A stretch of DNA of 64,000 nucleotides from an uncultured Prevotellaceae bacterium (GCA_900313615.1 OMRP01000006.1:32796-96795), one strand, 5' to 3'. Counted from the first letter of the stretch, positions 1 through 9,194 are shown. Notes: a model not told the origin generated them from the letters alone. Made by a program: numbers and translations.

Positions 1-1
1 T

Positions 2-901
2 CAAGGCGAGTTCTATGTGTATAGCGAAGATGGAGTGGCCGATGGCATCGACACCATCAAGGTGAATGGAGGGCGCTTTGCCTACGAGGTGCCTTGCTCA
101 AGGGCGGCCGTATTGATGCTCGTCTTTCCCAATTTCTCTGAACAGCCTATCTTCGCTGAACCGGGACAGAGCGTCACCATCAAGGCCGATGCCTCGCACA
201 TGAAGGAGATGGAGGTGTCGGGAACCGATGATAATGAGTTGATGACGGATTTCCGGTTGCAGATAGCCAATGCGTCGCCGCCTGAGGTGGTGCGGTTGGC
301 AGAGACGTTTATACGTAACCATACCGACTCGCCGGTGAGCGCCTATCTTGTGCGCCGCTATTTCGTGCTTGGCGATAAGCCCGATGTAACTAAGGCTAAA
401 TCGCTCATCGACCTAATGTTAAAAGAACAAGAGAAGAATGGCATGCTCATGCGTATGAAACAGCAGGTCGACACGTTGAGCATGACCGCTGTGGGTAGCC
501 GACTGCCATCGTTTGCCGTCACCGATACCAAGGGTGAGGCGGTGACGCAGGATGACCTCTCTACGGGTGTGGCGGTCATCAATGTATGGGCTTCTTGGCG
601 GTATGAAAGCAAGGATGCTCAACGTCAACTTAAATTGCTGGCGCGACAGTCGGATGGTCGTCTGCATCTGCTGAGCATTGCCGTTGATGCCAGCAAACTC
701 GATTGTGAGAATGCCATGAAGCAAGATACCATCACCTGGCACAACGTTTGCGACGAGCAGATGTTCGACGGTCGTCTCATTCGTCTGCTCGGCATCACCA
801 CCGTGCCTTACAATATTGTGATGAAGGATGGGCGTGTCGTGGCCCGTGGCCTGTCAAAAGCGGACCTGAAGCAAAAAGTGGAAGAACTGCTGCAGGAATA
901 A
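2..901 (+). CDS. TlpA-like thioredoxin-fold protein with DUF4369-like N-terminus, 5-prime partial, no CxxC
   Basis: The reading frame is open from the first full codon of the window, so the gene starts upstream; the GTG at 17 is probably internal. The visible N-terminal 90 residues look like the DUF4369 domain that precedes thioredoxin domains in Bacteroidota periplasmic TlpA/ResA proteins. The C-terminal 140 residues match a thioredoxin fold: the strand before the active site reads VAVINVWASWRYES and a cis-proline segment TTVPYNIVMKDGRV follows. The usual WCxxC is replaced by WRYES, so both redox cysteines are absent; disulfide exchange is therefore not expected and a binding or structural role is more likely. 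The call to the TlpA-like superfamily is firm, the function is unknown. Confidence 0.8.
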   Translation, partial: QGEFYVYSEDGVADGIDTIKVNGGRFAYEVPCSRAAVLMLVFPNFSEQPIFAEPGQSVTIKADASHMKEMEVSGTDDNELMTDFRLQIANASPPEVVRLAETFIRNHTDSPVSAYLVRRYFVLGDKPDVTKAKSLIDLMLKEQEKNGMLMRMKQQVDTLSMTAVGSRLPSFAVTDTKGEAVTQDDLSTGVAVINVWASWRYESKDAQRQLKLLARQSDGRLHLLSIAVDASKLDCENAMKQDTITWHNVCDEQMFDGRLIRLLGITTVPYNIVMKDGRVVARGLSKADLKQKVEELLQE

Positions 902-1036
902 ATCTCCAAAAACGATCTCTCCCCACCTAAATAATCTTTTAATTCTTTATTTTTCCAATTTTTTAATCTTCTAATCTTTTAATTTTATAATTTTATAATA
1001 TTTTAATTTTATAATAATTTAATCTCCCAATTTTCC
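902..1036. repeat. AT-rich low-complexity spacer
   Basis: The 135 bases between the TlpA-like gene and comM are built from repeated units such as TTTTAATTTTATAA and TCTTTTAATCT. No gene or hairpin is visible. Several other spacers in this window hold similar short-unit low-complexity runs. Confidence 0.6.
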
Positions 1037-2608
1037 ATGTTAGTAAAGACATATTGTGCCGCTGTCAATGGGTTGGAAGTGACCACGGTGACGATTGAAG
1101 TGTCACTTACGCGAGGGGTGATGTATCATCTCACTGGACTGGGCGACGAGGCTGTGCGCGAGAGTCGTGACCGCATTGCCGCCGCCCTCATGAACTGCGG
1201 CTATAAGTTTCCTGTGGCCGACATCACGGTGAACATGGCACCGGCGGATATCCGCAAGGAGGGAAGTGGCTATGATTTGCCTCTGGCCATCGGCATCATG
1301 GCAGCAAACGAGAATATCCGTGCCGACCGTTTGGCGGATTATATGCTCGTGGGCGAATTGGGACTTGATGGACGACTTCAACCTATTCGTGGTGCTCTTC
1401 CCATCTCCATCCGCGCCCGTGCCGAGAAATTCAAGGGACTCATCGTTCCCAAACAGAATATCCGTGAGGCGGCGGTGGTGAACAACCTTGATGTATATGG
1501 CATGGAGAGCATCACCGATGTCATCAATTTCCTGAACGGCGACGATAGTTATGAGCCGACACACATTGACACACGCCGCGAGTTCTATGAGCAACAAAGC
1601 CATTTCGACCTCGACTTTGCCGATGTGCGTGGACAGGAGAGCGTAAAGAGGGCATTGGAGGTGGCGGCTGCCGGTGGTCATAACTTGATTATGATAGGTC
1701 CTCCAGGCAGTGGCAAGTCGATGATGGCCAAGCGTTTGCCAGGTATTTTGCCTCCTTTGTCGCTCCACGAGAGTCTGGAGACCACTCAGATACATAGCGT
1801 GGCTGGAAAGTTGGGCCGCAACATGAGTCTTATTTCCCAGCGTCCATTCCGCTCACCACACCACACCATTTCGCAGGTCGCCCTGGTAGGCGGAGGCAAT
1901 AACCCGCAGCCGGGTGAAATCAGCTTGGCACACAACGGAGTGCTCTTCGCCGACGAATTGCCGGAGTTCAACAAATCGACACTCGAGGTGCTTCGCCAAC
2001 CCTTGGAAGACCGCAAAATCACTATCTCGCGCGCCAAATACACCACCGAATTTCCCTGCTCGTTTATGTTCGTCGCCTCGATGAATCCCTGCCCTTGCGG
2101 CTATTACGGCGACCCCACGCACACCTGCGTCTGCACGCCCGGGCAGATACAGCGCTACATGAACAAGATATCCGGTCCGCTGCTCGACCGCATCGACATC
2201 CAGTGCGAGATACAGGCCGTGCCCTTCGCACAACTGTCGCAGATGCAACAGGGCGAGTCCTCCGCCGTCATCCGCGAGCGTGTCATCGCCGCAAGGAAAA
2301 TCCAGGAGGAGCGCTTTGGCTCCCTCCCCTCGGGGAGGGCTGGGGAGGGGGCTCGCGTCCATTGCAATGCCCAGATGACCGAGCGCATGATACACCAATT
2401 TGCCGAGCCCGACGCTCAGGGTCTCAATCTCCTCCGTATGGGCATGGAGCGCCTCAAGCTCTCAGCCCGCGCCTACAACCGCATCCTCAAAGTAGCCCGC
2501 ACCATCGCCGACCTCGACCACTCCGACCGCGTGCTATCCCACCACATCGCCGAAGCCATCGGATACAGAAACCTGGACCGTGGTGACTGGGCAGAAAGGG
2601 GGATTTGA
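1037..2608 (+). CDS. comM: YifB/ComM family Mg-chelatase-like AAA+ ATPase
   Basis: The protein (523 aa) has the ComM/YifB layout: an N-terminal ChlI/Lon-protease-like beta-alpha domain (about 1-190), a Mg-chelatase AAA+ core with Walker A GPPGSGKS near residue 220 and Walker B-like GVLFADELPEF near 300, and a C-terminal Mg_chelatase_C helical domain (about 410-515) containing ARAYNRILKVARTIADL. In other bacteria ComM is a hexameric helicase that extends branch migration during natural transformation; that role here is inferred from family. Start ATG 1037 gives the normal N-terminus (LVKTYCAAVNGLEV). Odd: between residues QEERF and HCNAQM there is an insertion of about 8 residues, SLPSGRAGEGA, encoded by a G/C-rich palindromic repeat (see repeats). 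The end converges on the GH2 gene 47 bases away. Confidence 0.93.
   Translation: MLVKTYCAAVNGLEVTTVTIEVSLTRGVMYHLTGLGDEAVRESRDRIAAALMNCGYKFPVADITVNMAPADIRKEGSGYDLPLAIGIMAANENIRADRLADYMLVGELGLDGRLQPIRGALPISIRARAEKFKGLIVPKQNIREAAVVNNLDVYGMESITDVINFLNGDDSYEPTHIDTRREFYEQQSHFDLDFADVRGQESVKRALEVAAAGGHNLIMIGPPGSGKSMMAKRLPGILPPLSLHESLETTQIHSVAGKLGRNMSLISQRPFRSPHHTISQVALVGGGNNPQPGEISLAHNGVLFADELPEFNKSTLEVLRQPLEDRKITISRAKYTTEFPCSFMFVASMNPCPCGYYGDPTHTCVCTPGQIQRYMNKISGPLLDRIDIQCEIQAVPFAQLSQMQQGESSAVIRERVIAARKIQEERFGSLPSGRAGEGARVHCNAQMTERMIHQFAEPDAQGLNLLRMGMERLKLSARAYNRILKVARTIADLDHSDRVLSHHIAEAIGYRNLDRGDWAERGI
2320..2352. repeat. G/C-rich palindromic repeat, copy inside comM
   Basis: A CTCCCTCCCCTCGGGGAGGG-type unit followed by CTGGGGAGGGGG lies in frame inside comM. 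It belongs to the dispersed family also seen near 20357, 28917, 30404, 38180, 51704, 57594, 57709 and 60037. The encoded peptide is Pro/Ser/Gly-rich and falls between conserved blocks of the C-terminal domain. Confidence 0.8.
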
Positions 2609-2654
2609 ACTTATAGTATCATTCGTAAGCTATGCGAGGGCCGTCGGAAAAATC

Positions 2655-4475
2655 TCATTTCCCCGCATACCATTCTTTCAGCACGAAGAATGCCTTTTTC
2701 TTTTCACCGTTATCGCTTACCAAGCCTTTGCGGTTGTAGTAATCCTGAATGCCGTTCAGGACGCGGCGGGGTGAACGGAAATCTTTCAAAATCCATGGCG
2801 TGGTGCCGCTGAGCCCATCGATTTTATCGAGCATGGCAATGTTCTCTCGGTAAAGGTTCTCCTGAAACTCCTCCGTCCATCGCTGGTTCTTATCGCCGTG
2901 CATCCCGTATTTGGCGCCGCCGCCGAACTCGCTGACGATGACAGGTTTGTCATAAGGTATCTCCCATTCCATTTTTGGTGCGTCGTTCACATCGCGATAC
3001 CACCCGATATACTGGTTGAAAGAGATAATGTCTACCCACTGGTTCATATTATCCTGCAAGCGGTTCTTGTAGTTGGATGCCGATGTCACCTCCATGGCCA
3101 TCGAGATGAGACGTGTGTTGTCCATATTGCGTGCTTTTTGTGCTAGACGGCTCAGGAACATGTCGCGCTCGGTTGAATGAGGCGTCTCGTTGGCTATCGA
3201 CCAGATGATGACATTGGCGCGGTTTTGGTCGCGTCGTATCATGTCGGTCAACTGCTGTTCGGCATTGGCGTAGGTGTCGGGGTTAGTCCAGTCGATGGTC
3301 CAATAGACGGGTATCTCCGACCATACGAGGATGCCCATGCGCTCAGCCTCGCGCACGGCGTACTCATTATGGGGATAGTGGGCCAGACGCACAAAGTTGC
3401 ATCCTAGTTCCTTGGCCCATGTCAGTAGCGTCCGTGCGTCATCGGCAGAATTGGCGCGTCCGCCTCCATAGGCTTTTTCCTCGTGGATAGAGATGCCCCG
3501 TAGGAAAATGGGTTTGCCATTGAGTAGGATTTGTTTGCCTCGTGTGGCGATGGTGCGGAATCCTATCGCATCGCGGAGTGTGTCGCCCTCGAGAATCAGT
3601 TCCACGTCATAGCGTTTGGGCGTGTCGGGCGACCATAGTTGCATTTTCTTGATTTTCGGGCTATTGATGTCGACGTCAGCGATGGCTCCACTGGCATTGG
3701 TGGTGACGGTCTGGCTGATTTTCAGTTCGGGTATATTGAGGGTGATTTTCTTTCCCGCTTCTGCCTTGTTGAGTTGGGCGGAGAAGTGCAGCTTGGCCTT
3801 TTTCACGTCGCAGTCAGTGATGAATACCTTGTAGTTCTCGATATATGTCGGGGCTACCTCGACCAACATCACATCGCGTGTGATGCCACCGTAGTTCCAC
3901 CAGTCGAATATCTGCGTCGGAACGTCGCTTTTATGCCGTTTGTTATCCACTTTTACGATAACAGTATTCTCACCGTCGACCAGCAGTTCAGTCACGTCGA
4001 AATTGAAGGGGGTGAATCCGCCGACATGATAGCCCGCCGCCTTGCCGTTGACCCACACACGAGCCTCGTAATTGACAGCACTGAAATAGAGCAATGCACA
4101 TTTTCCGGTAGGGTGGTATTGGAAACTTCGTTTGAACCACACCGTTCCTTCGTAGAAGAACAGGCGGTCGTCCTGCGTGTTCCAGTCGCCCGGGATATTC
4201 ATCGTGGGAGCCTTGTCGAAGTCATACTCAATCAAGTCCTCGGGCCGTTGGGGCTTGGCATTGCGGAAGAATCCCCATGGTGTGGGGTTCATGCGATAGT
4301 CGTAATAACCCTCTTCCTGCACATCGACGATATAGTTCCACTCACCGCAGAGCGACATCGTCTGCCGTCCCATCACATTTGCCACCTGCGGTACTTTGCC
4401 GCCCTGTGCCATCACCGGCATTACTTGCGTCAGCATCACCAATGCCACAACAGCGTGAAAAATGGTTCTTCTCAT
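2655..4475 (-). CDS. Glycoside hydrolase family 2 (beta-galactosidase/beta-glucuronidase type)
   Basis: A secreted GH2 enzyme of 606 aa. The start at 4475 is chosen because it gives a signal peptide (MRRTIFHAVVALVMLTQVMP, cleavage near AQG); the frame extends to 4535 but the extra residues are not signal-like. Domains in order: sugar-binding jelly roll (about 30-200, with ARVWVNGKAAGYHVGGFTPF), immunoglobulin-like GH2 domain (200-300), TIM barrel (300-600). The catalytic acid/base is E430 in WSIANETPHS and the nucleophile E516 in VIVSEFGGG. At about 600 aa it lacks the C-terminal domains of LacZ, like many short Bacteroidota GH2 enzymes. Substrate cannot be told (beta-galactoside, glucuronide or mannoside). 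A TATCTTTG box on the minus strand (4533-4540) may be its -7 element. It is not next to a SusCD pair on its own strand. Confidence 0.92.
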   Translation of the reverse strand: MRRTIFHAVVALVMLTQVMPVMAQGGKVPQVANVMGRQTMSLCGEWNYIVDVQEEGYYDYRMNPTPWGFFRNAKPQRPEDLIEYDFDKAPTMNIPGDWNTQDDRLFFYEGTVWFKRSFQYHPTGKCALLYFSAVNYEARVWVNGKAAGYHVGGFTPFNFDVTELLVDGENTVIVKVDNKRHKSDVPTQIFDWWNYGGITRDVMLVEVAPTYIENYKVFITDCDVKKAKLHFSAQLNKAEAGKKITLNIPELKISQTVTTNASGAIADVDINSPKIKKMQLWSPDTPKRYDVELILEGDTLRDAIGFRTIATRGKQILLNGKPIFLRGISIHEEKAYGGGRANSADDARTLLTWAKELGCNFVRLAHYPHNEYAVREAERMGILVWSEIPVYWTIDWTNPDTYANAEQQLTDMIRRDQNRANVIIWSIANETPHSTERDMFLSRLAQKARNMDNTRLISMAMEVTSASNYKNRLQDNMNQWVDIISFNQYIGWYRDVNDAPKMEWEIPYDKPVIVSEFGGGAKYGMHGDKNQRWTEEFQENLYRENIAMLDKIDGLSGTTPWILKDFRSPRRVLNGIQDYYNRKGLVSDNGEKKKAFFVLKEWYAGK

Positions 4476-4722
4476 TGATGTTTTTTCGATTATAATTGCT
4501 CTCCTTACCAAGTGTTCTATTTTCTTGACATGCAAAGATACACATTTTTCTGCAAGTGGTGTTGCCCAAAGAAAAATAATACGTGAAACTTGCCGTTATC
4601 GGCAAAAATTGCTATTTCTGCCACGTAATAGGCTGTAAAACTAGTATTGATATGGTACATGACATTTGCTATGGTAATTATCGCGGTCTCACAGGCAATA
4701 TATTAATAATATTGTGGTAAAA

Positions 4723-4754
4723 TTGCGGAAATTCGTTCTTTTTCATTATTTTTG
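4723..4754 (+). promoter_or_regulatory. Candidate Bacteroidota promoter upstream of the DUF1893 gene
   Basis: TTG at 4723-4725, then 21 bases, then TATTTTTG at 4747-4754, matching TTTG-N19/21-TAnnTTTG. Transcription would begin near 4760. The 309-base gap between the GH2 start and this gene otherwise shows only AT-rich sequence. Confidence 0.5.
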
Positions 4755-4793
4755 CAAGCAGATGAATTTTCCCGCTCGTTCCGCATGGGCGTA

Positions 4794-5228
4794 ATGATGA
4801 CGATGCAACAGTTGATAGACATATTACACCAAAAGGAGTGCTCGCTTGTAGTCAAGGCGAATACAGGTGAGACGACGACCTATAACAAAAAAGGCGTGCG
4901 TGACTTGATATGGCTGTTGGACCATGAGCCACAACGGCTGAGCTGCGCGGTCATTGCCGACAAGGTGATAGGCAAGGCGGCGGCAGGACTGATTGTGAAA
5001 GGTGGTGTGGCCGAAGTGTATGCCAACGTGATGAGTCGGTTGGCCCTTCCGCTACTCGACGAAGCGGGAATTCCATACAGTTATGGCGAGTTGGTGGAAC
5101 GTATCGTGATACCCGAGGGTGATAATCGTTGTCCACTTGAACGTATCGTGGCCGATGCCAAGACTGCGGAAGGGGTGGAAACACTTCTTCGACAGCATTT
5201 CCAAGAAATGGAGAACAAACAAATATGA
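4794..5228 (+). CDS. DUF1893 domain protein
   Basis: About 144 aa; several in-frame ATGs (4752, 4785, 4794, 4797, 4803) exist and 4794 is chosen because the family begins close to MQQLIDILHQKECSLVV. The protein shows the DUF1893 hallmarks: CSLVVKANTGE, a GVRDL helix, CAVIADKVIGKAAAGLIVKGG, and a late CPLERIV cysteine. The family is small, cytosolic and of unknown biochemical role. It lies 11 bases upstream of an ECF S-component-like membrane protein, so the pair is probably one operon; from memory DUF1893 genes often sit beside such transporters, but this could not be checked here. Confidence 0.8.
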   Translation: MMTMQQLIDILHQKECSLVVKANTGETTTYNKKGVRDLIWLLDHEPQRLSCAVIADKVIGKAAAGLIVKGGVAEVYANVMSRLALPLLDEAGIPYSYGELVERIVIPEGDNRCPLERIVADAKTAEGVETLLRQHFQEMENKQI

Positions 5229-5239
5229 ACTAATACGAA

Positions 5240-5770
5240 ATGATTATGAATGCATCAACAGCTAATCTTTACACACTGAGTTGTCGCGAGAGCCGCAGTT
5301 ATCTCTTTGCGGCGTTGTTCATTATTGGCAACATCCTGTTGCCACAACTGTGCCACCTTGTGCCACAGGGTGGACTGACACTGCTACCCATTTATTTCTT
5401 CACGCTCGTCGGAGCTTATAAGTATGGATGGCAAGTGGGATTGATGACGGCAATACTTTCTCCATTGGCCAACTCGGTCCTTTTTGGTATGCCTGCAGCC
5501 GCCGTGCTCCCCGGCATCATGGTGAAGTCGGTGTTGTTGGCCTTGAGTGCCGCGTTCATCGCTCGCCGATACCAGTCCATCAGCATTCCTTTGATGGTGG
5601 CAGTGGTGTTGAGTTATCAAGTTGTCGGCTCCCTCATCGAGTCCGCCATGCTTGGCTCCCTCGCACTTGGTTTCCAGGATTTCCGGATCGGCATCCCTGG
5701 TATGTTGCTTCAAGTGGTGGGCGGCTATCTCGTCCTCAAGGGCATGAGTTGGAAGCGTTCGGCAAAGTGA
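5240..5770 (+). CDS. ECF transporter S-component-like membrane protein
   Basis: A 176-residue integral membrane protein with five to six hydrophobic segments (about 24-44, 48-75, 77-95, 100-122, 128-150, 150-172) and no ATPase or periplasmic domain. Size, topology and the LLPIYFFTLVGAYKYGWQVGL / SPLANSVLFGMPAAAVLPGI motifs are typical of the substrate-capturing S component of energy-coupling-factor vitamin transporters. The ligand cannot be read from the sequence. No EcfA or EcfT gene is in the window, so it would share a distant energising module. Start 5240 (MIMN) or 5246 (MN) are both possible. It follows the DUF1893 gene closely and precedes the GtrA/regulator gene by 85 bases. Confidence 0.7.
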   Translation: MIMNASTANLYTLSCRESRSYLFAALFIIGNILLPQLCHLVPQGGLTLLPIYFFTLVGAYKYGWQVGLMTAILSPLANSVLFGMPAAAVLPGIMVKSVLLALSAAFIARRYQSISIPLMVAVVLSYQVVGSLIESAMLGSLALGFQDFRIGIPGMLLQVVGGYLVLKGMSWKRSAK

Positions 5771-5855
5771 ACGTCCGCTCTTGTCTTTTTTGAAAGCATT
5801 TGGAAGACGAATAAATGCGTTAACTTCGCCCAAAAGATAGAGTGGCAACGGAAAC

Positions 5856-8800
5856 ATGATGGATAAGCGAATCAGTAAAGAGCGCATTTTCGAAATCCTT
5901 CGGTTTGGCATCGTGGGCACGGTGGCCATGGCGATACATTATGGCATATTCTATGTGCTTTTGCCAACGATGGACAAGAATATTGCTTATACCATAGGCT
6001 ATTTCATCGGTTTCGTATGCAATTTCTTCATGTCTTCCTATTTCACTTTCCAGGTGAAGCCAACGTGGAAGCGGCTTTTTAGATTTGGCTGCAGCCACGG
6101 CATCAATTTTTTCGTTTACATAGGGCTGTTCAATTTCTTCTGCTGGACGGGGGTGCCTCCCAAGTGGGCTCCCTTGCCCGTATATGCCATTGCCATCCCC
6201 GTGAGTTACCTCTTGGTGCGTTTTGCCTTGAAAAACAAGCAAAAGAAAACGCTCTTGTTGTTGCTGTCTTTTTGCTTAGTGAAAGGAGCGTCGGCACAAG
6301 GGATGCTGACTGACCATTACAATGTGGCATTGCTCGACCTCGCTGCCGGTCTGCCACATAACAACGTCAACCAGATATTTGCCGACAGTTATGGGTTCAT
6401 TTGGATATCAACCTATGGCGGTGGTGCTGTTCGTTACGATGGCTATTCGTTCATGAAACCCGTTTCCAGCCAGACCGAGGTGGCCAGCAATTCATGCAAG
6501 GGCATGGCGGAGGACAATTTCCATCGGCTGTGGGTGGCCTACGATGAAGGAACGGTAGTCATCGACCTGCATTCGATGAACTACGTGACACCAGTATATG
6601 GCAAAGGCGACATCAGCCGCCAGTTGATGCAGTCGTCGGTGAAGGTGTACCATGATTCCCGCGGTTGTATCTGGCAGGTCACGCGTGATAGCGTGTTCCG
6701 CTATTCCTTCAATAAGAACGGCAGTATCGAACACGTGAGTCGCTGCAAGTACCAGGGCAATACCCCCGACATCACCATTTCCGACATAGAACAGAATGGT
6801 ACGGTATGGATTAATATTGAGAATGGCCTTTACCGCCTTTCCGAGACCAATGAGAAGTTGGTGCGCCAAGACATCGCTCCTGCCATGCAGCAGTTGCAGG
6901 GAATCTATGTCACCGACCTACTTAAACGTGGAAGTGCGGTATGGATATCCACCAATCTTGGACTGTATGTCTACGACCAGTATGCCAGTACGATGACCGT
7001 CTACCGACATACTACCGCCCTAGGGTCCATCTCCCATGACTATACCACAGCGCTGGCTGTTACGCCCGATGGCCGTCTGGTCGTGGGGTCGCTGAGGGGT
7101 GTCAATATCTTTGATGAGCAGAAAGGGACTTTTGAACATTGGAACACTACCTCGGCAAAGCCCTTACCCAGTGATTTCGTCCACTGTATGCTGATTCGTG
7201 ACGGACAGATATGGATAGGTACGGAGACGGCAGGCATCGTCAAACTGTCGCCTCAACCGTTTATGCTGCGTTATTATGCCCATAACGATGCCAATGCCGC
7301 CTCGCTGTCGGCCAACCCGGTGAATGCCATGTATGTGGAGCCCAACGGCACCTTATGGGCCGGAACGGTGGAGGGAGGCCTGAACCGCAAGTCGGCTGAT
7401 GGCCTTTTCACGCATTGGACCACCCATAACTCACAGTTGCCGCATAACTCGGTGTCGGTGCTTGTGCCCGATGGGCAGGGGCGGCTGTGGATTGGTACGT
7501 GGGGCGGAGGTGTTTGCCATATCCCACTGTCTGGTATTGGTGGTGTGCAACGGCTGTCGGTGCCCTCCGAAATGGAGCCTATTACTAATTACATCGGTTC
7601 GCTGGCTTACGACAAATATAATGATGGACTGTGGATTGGCTCCAACGATGGCGTGTTCTTCTACGATTTCAAGACACAGACGCTCAGCGACCCGTTCAAG
7701 GGCAACCGCGAAGTACGTGGATGTATAGGTGCCCTAGTTGACAAAGATGGGCAACTATGGCTGGGTTGTCTGTCGGGCGTATGCATTGTCAACCTACGTC
7801 AACGCCAGGCGAACGGTGAGTTCAACTGTCGGCGGTTACGCAATAAACTCGACCACCCCGAATCATCGGTAGTCGACAAAATCAGTTGTTTCTGTGAGGC
7901 CAAGGATGGTACCCTGTGGTTGGGTTCGAGTGGTTACGGCCTTTACCGCCGTGTTGTCGATGCGAAGACCCATAAAGAGTCTTTCGAGGTGCTTACCACT
8001 GACCAGGGTTTGGTCAATAATTCGGTGAAGGGCATTGTCGAAGATGTGCAGGGCCGCTTATGGATTACCACTGACAATGGATTGTCGGTATATGACCCGC
8101 GCACACGTACCTTTAATAATTATAAAGAGAGTGACGGACTGTCTTGCCAACAATTCTACTGGAACTCGGCGGTAAAAGGTCCCGACGATGCCATCTACTT
8201 GGGCAGTATGAATGGATTGATGGAAATTCGTGGGGAGAACATGGGTGCGAGTTATCCTGTACATCTCACATTCACGCGGTTGTTGGTAGACAACCAACTG
8301 ATAACGGCAGCCAACAACGACATTATCGATGCGGACATCTCTCATGCCACAACCATCCACCTGCATGAGTCGAACAAGTCGATGGTTATCGATTTCTCTA
8401 CGCTAACTTATATGGGAGGCGCGCAGGAGCACTACTGTTATCGTTTGAAAGGCTTCGAGGATGAGTGGATTCCGCTGAATCCCGGCGAACACTCCGTGCG
8501 TTATACCAGTCTGAAATCCGGACATTATGTGTTCGAAGTGCGCAACATGGATGTGGCGGAGGCTGACCAACAGGTCATCTCCATACGTATTGATGTGACA
8601 CCCTACTTTTGGAAAACATGGTGGTTCATCTTGTTCATGGCATTTGCTGTGCTCGCTGCCATCCTGTGGCTTCAGCACCGACGCATGGAGGCATGGCGCC
8701 GCCAAGAGGCAGAGAAACTGCTTGTACCTATCCGCAAGGCCATCGATGAGAGTGACAACCCTGAACAACTGCAAACATATTTCCAAAACATACTCGGGTC

Positions 8801-9188
8801 CTTCGAGAGTGTAAAGAAGAGTCTGCACCGCTCTGTCGAGGTCGACAACGAGGCGACGGCACACAAACTGTCGTTCATGGAGCGTGCCACGCAGATCATG
8901 GAGGCGCATTACATGGATAGTGACTTTGGTATCGACCAGTTTGCAGAGGCCATCGGCATGAGCAGGAGTCAATTGTCTAAAAGACTTAATGCCGAGATGG
9001 GAATAAGCATCGGACAGTTCATACGCAGCTATCGACTCAACGTGGCCAAAAAGCTTCTTTTGGAGAATGTGGCCAAGCGAAATATTACCGAAATAGCCTA
9101 TAAGGTTGGCTTCAATGATCCCAAATACTTTACCAGATGTTTCACCAACCATTATGGTAGTAGCCCCAGCACTTACATTGAAAAATAA
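5856..9188 (+). CDS. GtrA-like domain in frame with a propeller/Y_Y_Y/AraC PUL regulator
   Basis: The open frame (1,110 aa) joins two parts normally in separate proteins. Residues 1-124 are a GtrA-like four-helix membrane domain (FGIVGTVAMAIHYGIFYVLL, ...GYFIGFVCNFFMSSYFTF). From residue 125 comes a signal-peptide-like stretch (KNKQKKTLLLLLSFCLVKGA, then SAQG), followed by repeated Reg_prop beta-propeller blades with GxxWIGT/GxLWLG motifs (150-800), a Y_Y_Y domain (about 825-905), one membrane helix (920-942), a short linker and a C-terminal AraC HTH (1015-1110). There is no histidine kinase or receiver, so signal would pass straight from periplasmic sensor to DNA-binding domain. A TTG codon at 6228-6230 could start the regulator separately as MKNKQKK. 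It immediately precedes susC and is the obvious regulator of the arabinan locus. Confidence 0.88.
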   Translation: MMDKRISKERIFEILRFGIVGTVAMAIHYGIFYVLLPTMDKNIAYTIGYFIGFVCNFFMSSYFTFQVKPTWKRLFRFGCSHGINFFVYIGLFNFFCWTGVPPKWAPLPVYAIAIPVSYLLVRFALKNKQKKTLLLLLSFCLVKGASAQGMLTDHYNVALLDLAAGLPHNNVNQIFADSYGFIWISTYGGGAVRYDGYSFMKPVSSQTEVASNSCKGMAEDNFHRLWVAYDEGTVVIDLHSMNYVTPVYGKGDISRQLMQSSVKVYHDSRGCIWQVTRDSVFRYSFNKNGSIEHVSRCKYQGNTPDITISDIEQNGTVWINIENGLYRLSETNEKLVRQDIAPAMQQLQGIYVTDLLKRGSAVWISTNLGLYVYDQYASTMTVYRHTTALGSISHDYTTALAVTPDGRLVVGSLRGVNIFDEQKGTFEHWNTTSAKPLPSDFVHCMLIRDGQIWIGTETAGIVKLSPQPFMLRYYAHNDANAASLSANPVNAMYVEPNGTLWAGTVEGGLNRKSADGLFTHWTTHNSQLPHNSVSVLVPDGQGRLWIGTWGGGVCHIPLSGIGGVQRLSVPSEMEPITNYIGSLAYDKYNDGLWIGSNDGVFFYDFKTQTLSDPFKGNREVRGCIGALVDKDGQLWLGCLSGVCIVNLRQRQANGEFNCRRLRNKLDHPESSVVDKISCFCEAKDGTLWLGSSGYGLYRRVVDAKTHKESFEVLTTDQGLVNNSVKGIVEDVQGRLWITTDNGLSVYDPRTRTFNNYKESDGLSCQQFYWNSAVKGPDDAIYLGSMNGLMEIRGENMGASYPVHLTFTRLLVDNQLITAANNDIIDADISHATTIHLHESNKSMVIDFSTLTYMGGAQEHYCYRLKGFEDEWIPLNPGEHSVRYTSLKSGHYVFEVRNMDVAEADQQVISIRIDVTPYFWKTWWFILFMAFAVLAAILWLQHRRMEAWRRQEAEKLLVPIRKAIDESDNPEQLQTYFQNILGSFESVKKSLHRSVEVDNEATAHKLSFMERATQIMEAHYMDSDFGIDQFAEAIGMSRSQLSKRLNAEMGISIGQFIRSYRLNVAKKLLLENVAKRNITEIAYKVGFNDPKYFTRCFTNHYGSSPSTYIEK

Positions 9189-9194
9189 TAGGCG

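Noticed and set aside
4762-4794. Short ORF (ATG 4762, ten codons) before the DUF1893 gene as a leader peptide
   Set aside because: Its stop lies just before the DUF1893 ATG, but there is no repeated regulatory codon or hairpin, so the evidence is too thin.
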